Assembly: GCA_036873135.1 (NCBI GenBank)
Contig: JAPTYO010000008.1
Span: forward strand, 30,282,761-30,346,760
Source: Clarkia xantiana subsp. parviflora
Taxonomy: Eukaryota; Streptophyta; Magnoliopsida; Myrtales; Onagraceae
Length of the DNA stretch: 64,000 nucleotides
Direction of reading: 5' to 3'
The notes below the pieces were generated by a model. It ran no database searches. It worked only from the letters and a program-made list of their open reading frames with translations, and was not told the DNA's origin. The position numbers were made by a program, and so were the translations under genes. Of this stretch, positions 1 to 12,117 are shown piece by piece (within the stretch, counting starts at the first letter, position 1; each line of letters opens with the position of its first letter).

Positions 1-357
1 ATTTTCATCTGGCCCAGAATGTGGTTAAATGAAGAACGAAGTTCATCACGGCGATATGTAAAACGAAGATCACGTCGAGTTACTTCGAAACTAGATAATT
101 GTTTTGCTTAATCAGGTTTAGCCCCCTGACTCTTAGCAGTCTTGTTTTGTGGAGGCCTCCCTCCACCGCAAGACGACCGTACCTGTGTGACTAGGTAAGG
201 CCCACATTCGACATAGTTTGGTAGATGATTGCGTCCTCCTACAAAATTTAACTTTCTAATATCAAAATGCTATCAAAATTTAACTCAGTTGTAATTTTTT
301 CGCTTACAAAATTTAACTTTCTAATATCAAAATGCTATCACAGATACATTCCATTTC

Positions 358-1640
358 TAAACCCTACGCATTCCAAGCAGTTTTACATGCTTTTCGAATA
401 TGTCCCTGCGTAGTGGTTTAGTTAATGGGTCCGTTACCAAGTTATTGGTGGACAAGTATTCCATAGTGATTATATTGTCTACTACTATTAAAATTTAGCA
501 TGAAATTATTTCATATCAATGTGTCTGGTCCTACTATGGTACTTCGGATTCTTAACTGCCGCAATGGTTGCTTGACTGTCAGAGAAGACCTTCATAGGTT
601 TATTCTTGACATCGCCACCAAGTAGCGCAGTTAGAATCATTTTAAGCCAGACCGCTTTCTGTGCATTCTTAGAGAGAGCTACGAATTCCAATTCCATTGT
701 AGACAGCGCGACTTAGGTTCGCTTCTTGCTCGTCCATGAAATGACGGCATTAGCAAGGAGGAATGCTCCTCCTGTGGTAGACTTACGATCATCCGGATCG
801 CCACCACTGTCGGCGTCAATGTAATCGATTAATTCAAACTTCCTGCCCTCATAGCACAGTTCGTAGTCGACACTACCTTTTCAGATAACGAGTTACTCGT
901 TTTATAGTCTTTAAATGTTGATGACCAGGATCTTATAGGAAACATGTTATTAGTCCTATGGCGTAACAGATATCCGGACGGAGTGCGTTACATGGCTTAG
1001 AACAAAATACCGACCATGCTAAAACATCCTACACCCTTTATCTATTCACGCTCTGCCAGGTTCTTGGGGGCCGTCACGTTCTGACAGTGCGCACCCAAAC
1101 AACATTGGCATTTCCACGGATTTTGGCATCCTGTAATCTGAATCCTTTTCAACAGCTTGTTGCTATAGATTTCTTGAGTCATACACAATTTCCGGGTAGC
1201 CCGATCTCTAGCAATTTTAATGCCCAAGATGTACGTGGCCTCTCCCATGTCTTTCATCTCAAATACAGACGTCAACCAGGACTTTGACGTACTCATTAAT
1301 CTCACGTCATTTACAGCAATAAGTATGTCATCCACGCGTGAGGTTAAGATGACATACTTAGACCCGGAGGTCTTATAATACACGCACGGATCCTCATGAA
1401 ATATGCGGTACCATTACCAAGACGACTATTTGAGGCCGTAGATGTACCTTTGGAGTTTGCAAACTTTTACGTTCATTACCAGGAGTAATAAAACCCTCAG
1501 GTTGCTCCATGTAGATCTCTTCCTCCAATTTTCCGAGGAGGAATGTGGTCTTTATACTCGTTTGGTGAGGTTCATAATCGAAACCAGCAACCAGAACCAT
1601 GAATGGCCCTGCACCGTGGTTTTACTCACAGGTGTTGAGT
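358..1640 (-). pseudogene. Copia pol remnant: reverse transcriptase and RNase H
   Basis: Frames broken by stops encode the start of the copia RT (EEEIYMEQPEGFITP near 1500), the catalytic region near 1330 and the RNase H segment with TGGAFLLANAVISWTSKK and SDSQATIAAVKNPKYHSRT (about 500-800). The catalytic YVDD box reads RVDD, so the first residue is lost. The reading ends at a stop whose complement lies at 358-360, equivalent to the end of pol in C2 at 48265. It cannot encode a working enzyme. Confidence 0.85.
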
Positions 1641-3585
1641 ATGCTTCCATCAAAGTCCACTCCGTGAAGTTAGGTATAACCTTTCACAACGAGTCGAGTT
1701 GTGTATCGCTCGACCTTTTCCATCAGTGGTGAGCCTTCTTTCAGGACTCACCTTATCCTTATGCTCCTGTGGTTAGCAGGTTCAACTATTGACTTTAACG
1801 GCTTTTATTAGGGCGATCTCTCTCATTTATTATTTTCTTCAATCTCTCTACTTGAGGTCTTTCCAATGCATATCGATAGAGTGAGGTTATCACTCTTTCA
1901 GATGAGATACTTCTTTGGAGAAGTTCGACGCCTCTAACTTTCGTCTAGGCTTGATTATCCCGTCTTTAATGTCTCTCCCGCTCGGAATAATGCCTCTTAT
2001 CAGAGCATTTATTCCAATTGGGATTAATTCTCCCACTCGAGATGATGTTTCTCATCGGAGCATCACTTCTATTAAGTACAAGAGGAGTGCTTTAACCATA
2101 ATCGACAACTTTCCTTGTACGACTTCTTGGTCTTAGAATTTTACTTCCAAGATGAATTCCTTGATTACTAGGATCTGGAACCAAGTTTTTCGGATCACTC
2201 CCACTGGGAACAATGGGTAGTATAGGTAGTTGTGGTATCCTTGGTTTAGCATTACGATAATCAGGCTCTACTTGATTCGTCTAAACAGCAATAGTGATTA
2301 CTTGTGGTAGGTGTTTAGACCTCCCACATGATTTATTATGAAAATGTTCCCATTATCATTTACCATGTCATTCACTTGAGTTGCTGGTTCAAATATCTCA
2401 CACTCGAATTAAGTGGGACCTGAGGTCAGTAATATCCTCTTCTGTCTGATCAAGACTCATTATTCTGAACTGTCAATGCATCGGAAAATTCGTCCTCAAG
2501 TATGTAATGTCATATGTTCGACCACGATACCATGTCTTTAAGCTGTAAACATGTATTTTCAAAGAGTAGTAACATACTCTTGTCCTAAATACGTGTTTAA
2601 TGCGCAAATTAATGCCGCATGACGATATGAGTAGCTCATTATCATTCTTCATCTTTTATGGCGGCGTGTTTTACCGATTACAATGGAACATAGTTTTACA
2701 TTAATGTGAATCATTTTATCATCATCCCATAGGGAACGTGTGACGAAATGACTACAAAACTATGTTTATAGAAGCGTGTCATTTGATTTGAATGCTTAGC
2801 CTGACTTATCGTTCAAGGTGTATGGAAGGAAAGTCGTTTAACCGACTTAATCCTTCTTCGTTTGCTAACTTTTTTCAGAGATTTTATCCCATCTCCGAAC
2901 TGAGCATTTCAGGTTTTCACCTTATGCGTCAGTTGATATTTTTACTAGGTCGTAGTAGCATTTGAAGCCTACTTTCTACCGATGTAAACGTTATCAATAA
3001 GTTATTTCCGAAGGAATGCAAACGAAAATTCAGCACATCATCATTTTAAAAACTTATGTACTCATACTTTGAAACGATTTGTTCCTCTTTCGAGGTCCAC
3101 TTGCACTAGGCGCAACTTACCCTATTTTAACATTCGGTCAATTCGTTTCATTTCTGAATTTAACATAATTTAATCCAATCGGTTTCGCACATGATTATCA
3201 TTACAGTTTATTTCATTCAATGGAGTAATAATAATAAAGAAATATATAAGCAATATACTTATAAGCAATGCATCAAACAACTAATTAAAAGGATCGAAAA
3301 GCTTGAGAAACGGTAATTAATAATTTCTCTGAGCATGGTTACATGCTCAAAATAAAATGTTTCCTGTATTTCAAGGAACATTATTAAGTATCCTTTAAAC
3401 TGGAGAATTTAGAAGGGGTTTATTAAGCAAAGCAAATAAATATAAAGTCTTTCATTCAATCTTTATATCTTCGAGGAAAGTTCCTCAGGTTTGTGATTGT
3501 TCTCCTTCTCGGTTCTATAATCTAAAAGAATGAATTGAATTACTCTCGAGTAAGAGGAGTACTAGAAGAACTTATGAGTTTATCA
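1641..3585 (-). other. Decayed stretch between copia gag and RT
   Basis: This interval should hold protease and integrase in a complete copia element. I see neither a protease DSG/DTG motif nor an integrase HHCC or DDE signature in any frame. It contains short degenerate repeats (about 1960-2080) built on a motif also seen as a 54-bp tandem at 46495-46615 in C2, so the two copies share this non-coding replacement. Confidence 0.55.
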
Positions 3586-4458
3586 TTATTCTTCAGCACG
3601 TACCTTGAGAGGATTGGTATAGGCATTAGCAAGGTGTCCTTTCACACCACACCTAAAACACGTTCGAGTTTCCTCTTTACGTGTCTGTTTTGCTTTGCCT
3701 TTCTTACCACCGAATTGCTTTCGCTTGAACTTCTTCTGAGGTTTCGAAGCTAGAGGCTTATCAGCCTTGACCTGGAGATTCTTTCCCTTCCTCTTGAGCT
3801 TACCCTTTTGCTCAGCTGGAAATGAGGATACGATATGCATTTCCGTCCTAGGCTTTTTAGCCTTGAGACAATCCTCTTCTAGCTCGAGATGAACTCACAC
3901 TTTCTCGAGGTTGTCGACTTGAGTGGCATGGGTAAGGTGCATTTTCATGCTACTCCAAGAGTCAGGTAAGGATTGGATCACGCATTGGACTTTCTGTTCC
4001 TCCGTCAGGATTTCTCCTGCTTCCTTGAGTTCAGCAAGCATGTTAGACATGTGTCTGATATGCTCCTTCATTGTATGCTTTGGATTCATTTTGTTTGAGT
4101 CTAAAGCAATGTTTAACGATCGCTTATAGGAAGTGGTGTAAACACCAAACCCTGCCTTAAGACCATCCCATAGGTCCTTGGCAGACTCATAGTGATCATA
4201 CCCATAGAGTATGTCATCCTCAAGCAGTGACAGCAAGGCGGAACAGATCTCTTGGTCCTTTGCATCCCATTCATCATGGGTTTTCTCTAGTTCAGCCGTG
4301 AGGTCTCCCTTTGGCCTGACTTTTTTCGTTGTCAGATGCTCCAAACCTCTCATTTCAGTAATTACAATTTTCGCTCGCTTATTCCAGATCTTATAATTGT
4401 TGCTGTTCAATCTCACTCCCTTATTCATTTTGGAGATTACATTGTTGATCGCAGCCAT
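3586..4458 (-). pseudogene. Copia gag with zinc knuckle, one in-frame stop
   Basis: The minus-strand frame starts at MAAINNVISKMNKG and has the gag order of copia elements: an N-terminal capsid-like region (NYKIWNKRAKIVITEMRGL, DLWDGLKAGFG, KHTMKEHIRHMSNMLAELKE) followed by a lysine-rich stretch and a CCHC zinc knuckle. A TGA at 3895-3897 interrupts the frame where C2 has an arginine codon. The knuckle reads CFRCGVKGHLANAY, so the last zinc ligand (Cys) is Tyr. It is not expected to be functional. Confidence 0.88.
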
Positions 4459-5131
4459 TGCTAACACTTTGACAATCATGCAAAAATTAGGTAGACAATA
4501 ACATTTTGAGAAAGAATTACTTACATCAGATATCTATTAAGATTGAATCCGACAAATAATGATTCATCAGTCATCTAAACCAACCGACCACCAGTAAACC
4601 AATGGAAGATGGTTGTGAAAGAGTTCACATTACCGCTGTTTTCAATCCAATAGATCATTCTTTTAAAACGTTTTTATCACAAATTACCGGAACGGGAATT
4701 TTAAAACAAGCATACCTGATCTTGGCATTCCCAAGGCCCTTTGTATTTTGGAAAATATTCCGATAAATTTACTCATGCATATATAATTCTACTAACCATG
4801 TAAATTATCATATGCAAGTAACATTCATCATACAAATCGCACTCATGCTGACACGCCATGCGTCTAATGTTCCGAGGAACTCATGCTTGCATATATAATT
4901 CTACTTCCATGTAAATTATCAAATGCGATTACATCCTCAACATTCTAGCATACGTGTCAAACATGAAAATTCCACAACAATCATACATATTTGACGACTG
5001 GTTTTCGGTTTTAAAATAATTTTAAAGATTAGGGGTTGATTTGCAATTCATGCTTATATTCAATTACGCAACATTCTAGACATGAATCCTAGGCATATAC
5101 AACCATCACAACATGTCATGTCTATTTCACA
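4459..5131 (-). other. Copia 5' untranslated leader remnant
   Basis: No ORF. The sequence is the inverted counterpart of C2 positions about 32408-34750 without the TRIM-like insertion, so it shows the empty site of that insertion. Similarity ends at 5131, where the host repeat begins. Confidence 0.7.
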
Positions 5132-6816
5132 ATTGGATATTTCTATAGTAAAGAGTTACTATTTATTGTCAAGTGTTCGAGTTTAGTGAATTAGCGAGTG
5201 ACAATCTGAATAGATGAGCAAGTGACTATCAGTTTAATTGTACAATCACGTATCTAGTATAATATAAAGCAAACGTACTATAGCTAACAAGCTATGCTTG
5301 AGAGTCAGATACTACGTCTTAAGTATTCGATTTTAGCACTCGATACCTTATCACATTTAACTTCGCGGTTCTTAGCATCTTAGTACTACCAAAGATAAAC
5401 TACATCCAACTAATCCATTGCGAAAATGGGAGAAATATGAAAATAATAAGAAAATCACCCATCGAGTCGAGGTAAATAGATAGCTACAAAGGGGCTTCAC
5501 TTGGTAGAAAATGTAAAGGTAAAACAGATCAATTTAGGATCCAATATCAGAATAGATGACATAATCATCGAGCAGTAAACAACAAAGAGGACGTGTGTAT
5601 ATGCAAATGAAGATCAAATATAGTGTTTCCCTCACCCCCCATTTCATCGAGTTGCAGTACATGCGCACGTGTAAGCCCTTTTATGCATGTACAAAAGAAT
5701 CAATTAGCGGTTAAAACCTAGCAGATGTCAACACCAATCAAAATTTGTAAGTTTTATATTTCCAAAATGAGTAAGAGCCTAATTATTATACTTGCCTAGC
5801 TTTGGAAGCAAGGTTGCTGCTTCTTAGCCATATATTTTTCAAGCTCTCGGAGAATGAATTGTTCACATCCATGCTCAGAAAAAAGCAGGATGAAACAATA
5901 ATAAACATAGAGAACAATAGTCACTTCTCTAGTTATGAGCAGTTTAGAACGAGGTTTTCTTTACATCCTGTAGCAACCAACACACTATATTCTGAATGAG
6001 TAATAATAGGGAGCAGATTGCTTTCAAGTAACACTTACACTCATTGAATTTGAGAATGAAACATGAATATGGTGAAAAATAGTTGAAGAAATTCTCCTTA
6101 GTAAGTCATCTAGTTCAAAACTCATATGTAAACTCGAGTCGAGAAATTGTATTTTCTTTCATTAATTGGTATAACTGCAACATTGTGAAACAATCTTAGC
6201 CAACCTTGTATTGCCTCACTTGTGCATAGTCAATGTTATAGATGATACAAATAGTACAGAACCTTGAATATAATAAGAACTTAAAAATAGATGGTATCAT
6301 GAAGATTGAAGAAAAATCGTTGAAAGAAAAGTACAAACAAGAATGCAACTTTGAGTTATGATGGGGCATACCGTCTTTAGAAGCAAACGATACTATAATG
6401 TCATTGATACCCTTCTACATGCCTTTGAGCTCACACATGTACACAAATGTGTTGTCTTTCTTGAGCAGTTCTCAATTCCCACAACTCTTCTGCATATTAT
6501 GCCATTCGAGTTTAGATGTACATCTTCCTCTCCTTTCTCATTAATCTGCTCTCTGCTCACTGCAAAGTCCATCATAAACTTCCTGTGGTTCTTTTATATA
6601 ATATGAGCTTCATATATAAAATTATGTCACAATAAAATGTAATTATTTCTGCATGAATGACTTACATCCTTGTACAGTAGTGAGCTGGTTGTTAGGACAT
6701 CAATAGAGCGACGCCAAACCATTTTGCTATATATAGTAAATGAAAATACATACATTCATTCATTCATTCATTACGTAAATAAATAAAGTGAACAGTACAA
6801 CTAATACACAATACAA
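5131..6816. repeat. Host segment, copy 1 of 4
   Basis: Near-identical to 9884-11569, 14825-16130 (from the unit start) and 19380-20690. AT-rich, with a short CATT tandem near 6755. It holds the kinesin-like relic annotated separately. Copy 1 stops at GCAAG (6817-6821), where the Tat LTR begins; the other copies continue with a further ~330 bp of host sequence. Confidence 0.9.
6345..6726 (-). pseudogene. Possible kinesin-like gene relic, copy 1
   Basis: On the minus strand a segment near 6345-6410 reads DIIVSFASKDGMPHHNSKL, resembling the conserved kinesin motor stretch that ends in an NSKL block. Upstream on that strand, 6666-6726 is open and ends in a GTAAGT donor, and the next block starts after an ACAG acceptor at 6583. 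These look like exons, but in-frame stops (for example just before KGINDII) show it is a fragment or pseudogene. Only this motif supports the assignment; flanking blocks are unrecognised. Confidence 0.4.
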
Positions 6817-6821
6817 GCAAG

Positions 6822-7540
6822 TGTTGGATCACGGTGGAACTCCGGTACGGTCCTTGACGGCGATCCAAGCTCCTTTGCTCCACGCAATCCTGCAAGAGGG
6901 GATAGACCGGGCGGTGACCCAGAATCCCTCTCCGATGCTTAAATGAGTATCTCGTATAAACTGGCAAGCAGCAATCTCAAAGCGTGTATATCAAAACGTA
7001 ATGTGATCTGAGGTAACCTCTGCCCTTTTATAGGCGAAGAGGTACCTCAGTTACCTGGTGAACCGTTGGGGTGGTTAGCCCATATTCCGCATATCTCGGC
7101 CACGATCCCGCCTATCTAGGCCATGATCTCGCTTATCTCGGCCACGCTCCGCGTATCTCGGCCACGATCCCGCCTATCTAGGCCATGATCTCGCTTATCT
7201 CGGCCACGCTCCGCGTATCTCGGCCTCAACCTCTGATAACAAGTCCCGACTAATATCGGGGACTCCAGAGTTATCTCATTGTGTCACCCTCGGGGCCCCT
7301 CGTCATCGTGACAGGGCCAATCATTCTCAGGGATTCATCATCGGGGCCTTCTTAAAGGCATCTCATCGGGAGCATCCAGCTCGCCTATCGGGTCCGACTC
7401 TGTCGGGACCTTTCACCATCGGGACTCCCTCTGTCGGGACCCTTCGCCTTGGTCTTCTTGACCTCCTTTTTAGGGCCCAGTGGGCCTATTCACCGTTTCC
7501 TCGCCGTTAAAGGGCCTAACGGCCATAGCGGAACCCATCA
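6822..7540 (-). repeat. 3' LTR of the Tat fragment
   Basis: Bounded by TGTTGGATC and CCCATCA (TG...CA). A TATA box on the minus strand (CTATAAAA) lies at about 7024-7033. A GC-rich 67-bp unit with repeated 'tctcggccacg' is present twice at about 7086-7222. No partner LTR is in the window. Confidence 0.72.
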
Positions 7541-8086
7541 TTTGCCCCCAAGACATGAGGGACTTACAGTTCGTCATGTCTTTCAGCTCTCGACCTCCCG
7601 ACATCGGAGTCGGGGACCTTTCCCTTGATACAGTCACTTGATACAAATCTTCTCGTTCACGTTTCCTCGGTGCCTTGAGGATAACCATCAAATCCGAGAA
7701 GACTCCTCGGTTCCCCTGCCATTAAATGCAGCAGATAACGAAGCGACGTCTTTGGCACCCGTGCCTGATTTTTTGCGCCTGCTTTTTCTGAAAAAGTGCT
7801 TTTCAGGCCGTTTCATCAATACACCCGTTGCCATTCTGCACGTTTCATCTCAACGGCTCAGATCAAAACGCTTCGACTTCGACGATTCAGATTAGAACGT
7901 CCTTTCGACTGTCCTCTTCTCCTATAAAACCCTAATCCTGGGCACAGTTTCCCTATTACCGTCTCCGAAATTTCAAAAGCTCTCTGCAACTTCTGAGAAC
8001 TCAAGCTCTGCGATTTCGAAGACTCAAGTGTTTCTCCGAACAACTTTTCGGCAACCTTCAGATCATCCTTCCTACTCCAAGTCATC

Positions 8087-9069
8087 ATGTCTGGTAAAGA
8101 TTTCTTCCTCGTTGCTTGTATATCTTTTCCTTCATCTTTGCTTAATTCGTTCGCAATTTTCCGAAAAACCCACTGTGCCTTTCCTTGCCATGACTGATTT
8201 CAGACAGTGGATCCAGTTCCGTGGGAAGAAAGCCCTTCAATTTCGACTATGCTCTCAACGAGATTTCCAGCACTGCTTACGATGCAGCTCTCCGGGAGGG
8301 ATGCATCACCTCTACCTGGGAACCTCGTTTCCCATATCCTTGGCCCCGCCTCTCGAGTAACCTTGAGGTTACTCGTCCCCGGAAAGGGGAGGTATTTGTC
8401 TCTACGGGGCAAATATCGGCGGGGATTCGATTCCCCTTTTGTGGCAACCTCTTCGAGATGTGCCAACACTACAAGACGCATCCAACCACTTTCTCTCCTC
8501 ACGCCATCCGCCTATGGAACGCCTTCCAGGTCCTCTGCTTCCGACAGAAGTGGGTTTACAGCCTCAAGCTCTTCAGAACCTTCTACGGGATTAAGTGCAA
8601 CAAGGCGGGGGTTTGTGCCTTCTACCCACGGATACCCAAGTGGAACAAGACGCAACTCACGTTGTGCAGCTGGACCAGCGACATCTGGAAGGTGGTCAAG
8701 GGTCGGGGACTCCTGGTCCACACAGGGTCCGATAACAGTGGGTGGAAGAGGAGCTATTTCTTCATCCAGAACTCCTCGATCCCGTGGCCCCGATGGGAGG
8801 TGGAAGCGGACTCTCCTCCTGCTTACCACACCTATTCAGATGAAGACTTCCAGACCCTTCATCTCATCCAGCTCTACCGATGGGGGGAGTCCTATACTCC
8901 CCTCGATGCCAATTCTCTTACGGAGCGGGACCTGGTGAATGCCGGGATCCGACTCCTCGACATAGTCTCCGGGGGTCAACTCTTCGACGGCCCCTCCAAT
9001 ATGGTTCCTTGGGTAACGTTTCTAACCTCTATTTTTTACTGTTTGCAGCTAAGAAGGTATCCGTGCTGA
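8087..9069 (+). CDS. Antisense ORF of a Tat element, Transposase_28-like (putative plant transposon protein)
   Basis: A TATA box (CCTATAAAAC near 7921) precedes an ATG at 8087. The first exon is only ATGTCTG (8087-8093); a 110-bp intron with GT...AG (8094-8203) restores the frame into a 289-codon open stretch, 8204-9069. The protein has FPFCGNLFEMCQHYKTHPTT, a central Trp-rich block and GWKRSYFFIQNS, features I associate with the 'putative gypsy type transposon' family (Transposase_28) found as antisense ORFs in Tat elements. A continuation in another frame (to 9167, KKVSVLTNLILKQ and a basic tail) would need a further splice, but the obvious GT-AG pair encloses only 36 bp. Role unknown. Confidence 0.6.
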
Positions 9070-9243
9070 CCAATCTGATCCTTAAGCAGGGGGAGACTGA
9101 TGCTGTCCGCCCTACGCGGAAGAGGAAGTCAGCCAAGAAGGCTGCTGCTCCATCGGGATCTCCTTAGGCCAAAGCGGAGCCGCGTGGAGGTGGACAAACT
9201 CTTCGATGTCCAGACTGCTATTATATATAGTAGATATTTATTA

Positions 9244-9848
9244 GGGTTAAAGGTACTTTTGATACCACATGTTAGACCGAATGTGGCTTTTAGTACTGAA
9301 CGTTTAGTTTTGTATACTTTTGGTACCAAACGTTTGAAAAAATGTGGCTTTTGGTACATCCGTTAGTTGGCCGTTTTTTTTTTTCCGTTAAATGACATGT
9401 GCAAGTCACGTGAGCGACTCTAAACTTTTAATTTTGTTCAGTTTAGTCCCTCAAATATATTCCTAACTTTTTTTTTAAACTTAGTCATAACAGTTCAAAT
9501 CGGACCCAATTAAACCAATCGAATTCAATTGATATAGCCCCATTTGGGTCAAATTTACCCAATTGGAGATAGGTCCCAATTGGGTTCGATTTTGAAGCTT
9601 TAGGACTAAATTAAACAAAATAAAAGTTATGAATATATTTGAGGGACTAAATTGAAAAAAATTAAAAGTTTAGAGTCGATCACGTGATTTGCACATGTCG
9701 TTTAACAGCTAAAATTAACGGCCAACCAACGGATGTACCAAAACCCACATTTTTTCAAACGTTTGGTACCAAAAGTATACAAAACTAAACATCCAGTACT
9801 AAAAGCCACATTCGGTCAAACATGTGGTATCAAAAGTACCTTTAACCC
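9244..9848. mobile_element. Foldback MITE with ~230-bp terminal inverted repeats, TSD TTA
   Basis: The first ~230 bp (from GGGTTAAAGGTACTTTTG) are repeated as the reverse complement at the other end (..AAAGTACCTTTAACCC), leaving a short centre. Both ends are flanked by TTA (9241-9243 and 9849-9851). GGG...CCC ends and a TTA duplication fit PIF/Harbinger (Tourist-like) MITEs, though such long inverted repeats are unusual. There is no coding capacity. Confidence 0.8.
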
Positions 9849-11096
9849 TTAATACCCTATTTATTATTGTGAGGTGTTTTCACAATTGGATATTTCTATA
9901 GTAAAGAGTTACTATTTATTGTCAAGTGTTCGAGTTTAGTGAATTAGCGAGTGACAATCTGAATAGATGAGCAAGTGACTATCAGTTTAATTGTACAATC
10001 ACGTATCTAGTATAATATAAAGCAAACGTACTATAGCTAACAAGCTATGCTTGAGAGTCAGATACTACGTCTTAAGTATTCGATTTTAGCACTCCATACC
10101 TTATCACATTTAACTTCGCGGTTCTTAGCATCTTAGTACTACCAAAGATAAACTACATCCAACTAATCCATTGCGAAAATGGGAGAAATATGAAAATAAT
10201 AAGAAAATCACCCATCGAGTCGAGGTAAATAGATAGCTACAAAGGGGCTTCACTTGGTAGAAAATGTAAGGGTAAAATAGATCAATTTAAGATCCAATAT
10301 CAGAATAGATGACATAATCAGCGAGCAGTAAACAACAACGATGACGTGTGTATATGCAAATGAAGATCAAATATAGTGTTTCCCTCACCCCCATTTCATC
10401 GAGTTGCAGCACATGCGCACGTGTAAGCCCTTTTATGCATGTACAAAAGAATCAATTAGCGGTTAAAACCTAGCAGATGTCAACACCAATCAAAATTTGT
10501 AAGTTTTATATTTCCAAAATGAGTAAGAGCCTAATTATTATACTTGCCTAGCTTTGGAAGCAAGGTTGCTGCTTCTTAGCCATATATTTTTCAAGCTCTC
10601 GGAGAATGAATTGTTCACATCCATGCTCAGAAAAAAGCAGGATGAAACAATAATAAACATAGAGAACAATAGTCACTTCTCTAGTTATGAGCAGTTTAGA
10701 ACGAGGTTTTCTTTACATCCTGTAGCAACCAACACACTATATTCTGAATGAGTAATAATAGGGAGCAGATTGCTTTCAAGTAACACTTACACTCAATGAC
10801 TTTGAGAATGAAACATGAATATGGTGAAAAATAGTTGAAGAAATTCTCCTTAGTAAGTCATCTAGTTCAAAACTCATATGTAAACTCGAGTCGAGAAATT
10901 GTATTTTCTTTCATTAATTGGTATAACTGCAACATTGTGAAACAATCTTAGCCAACCTTGTATTGCCTCACTTGTGCATAGTCAATGTTATAGATGATAC
11001 AAATAGTACAGAACCTTGAATATAATAAGAACTTAAAAATAGATGGTATCATGAAGATTGAAGAAAAAACGTTGAAAGAAAAGTACAAACAAGAAT

Positions 11097-11476
11097 GCAA
11101 CTTTGAGTTATGATGGGGCATACCGTCTTTAGAAGCAAACGATACTATAATGTCATTGATACCCTTCTACATGCCTTTGAGCTCACACATGTACACAAAT
11201 GTGTTGTCTTTCTTGAGCAGTTCTCAATTCCCACAACTCTTCTGCATATTATGCCATTCGAGTTTAGATGTACATCTTCCTCTCCTTTCTCATTAATCTG
11301 CTCTCTGCTCACTGCAAAGTCCATCATAAACTTCCTGTGGTTCTTTTATATAATATGAGCTTCATATATAAAATTATGTCACAATAAAATGTAATTATTT
11401 CTGCATGAATGACTTACATCCTTGTACAGTAGTGAGCTGGTTGTTAGGACATCAATAGAGCGACGCCAAACCATTT
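11097..11476 (-). pseudogene. Possible kinesin-like gene relic, copy 2
   Basis: Same block as 6345-6726, with the same splice-like borders and NSKL-ending motif. A further splice-bounded open segment (ACAG acceptor, GTTAAT donor) lies at about 11583-11665 on the minus strand and is absent from copy 1 because of the Tat insertion. Confidence 0.38.
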
Positions 11477-12117
11477 TGCTATATAGTAAATGAAAATACA
11501 TACATTCATTCATTCATTCATTACGTAAATAAATAAAGTGAACAGTACAACTAATACACAATACATGCAAGGTACTAAAAATTAACCTGGTTATTGTCAT
11601 GCTTCTCAAATAATATTTTCCATAAAAAAGATCTGAATGGTGGAATTTCAGTTCCAGTACCAGGCTGTAGAGTACGTCATGTTGGATTCAAATATTTTGC
11701 ACATATATAAACTGATAGGTAAAAAGAAATAGAAGATCACTAATCATAACAATATAATAATATATACCATTAGTGGCATTAGGTATTTTAGGCATAAGCA
11801 TTTCTTCCAGGCTTCAAATAGTCTGAGTTGAAAGACCAAGTCATAAAAAGAAACAATAAGAAAAAAAAGACAAAGATTAACAACTTCGTCATCCATAACT
11901 TGTTTTTGAGCCAGAGATGCATGATGATGATGAATTTCAGTCAGAAATGCCGCAAGGCGAACAACAAGGAACGGGAACAAACCCGATGCCTTCAGTTACT
12001 CCAGCAATGATGGCTGCGCTAGAAGACTTACTCGCATTCCGCGAGTCATTGAAAAATCAAGGATATGCGGCCCAACCACCCCCAACCGCCCAGGAACACG
12101 CTACGCCGACATGAGAA

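Larger units (their letters stand above)
1..5131 (-). mobile_element. Ty1/copia retrotransposon remnant (C2 family), truncated
   Basis: Read on the minus strand this is a copia element: 5' leader near 5131-4459, gag near 4458-3586, a long decayed stretch, then RT and RNase H near 1640-358 and 3' non-coding DNA to base 1. It matches, in inverted orientation, the plus-strand element C2 (about 32408-48650 once the insertions there are removed). It ends abruptly at 5131, where the host repeat starts; no LTR is present at this side and the other side runs out of the window. Protease and integrase are not recognisable. A 64-bp partial duplication sits at about 240-341. Confidence 0.85.
6822..9243 (-). 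mobile_element. Tat-lineage gypsy fragment: 3' LTR plus antisense gene
   Basis: A minus-strand element of which only the 3' end is left: LTR 6822-7540, a polypurine tract complement just right of it (TTTGCCCCCAAG at 7541), then the 3' region carrying a plus-strand ORF. Pol, gag, the 5' LTR and the right-hand target duplication are missing, so the rest was deleted. The left flank GCAAG (6817-6821) matches host sequence that is continuous in copies 2-4, so the insertion point is clear. Confidence 0.75.

Noticed and set aside
3535..3753. Plus-strand ORF with a Leu/Phe-rich tail
   Set aside because: Shadow of the lysine-rich linker of copia gag.
8207..8938. 243-codon plus-strand ORF and a 100-codon minus-strand ORF over the same DNA
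   Set aside because: Ser/Arg/Pro-rich shadows of the Transposase_28-like frame at 8204-9069, which has the splice-consistent start and family motifs.
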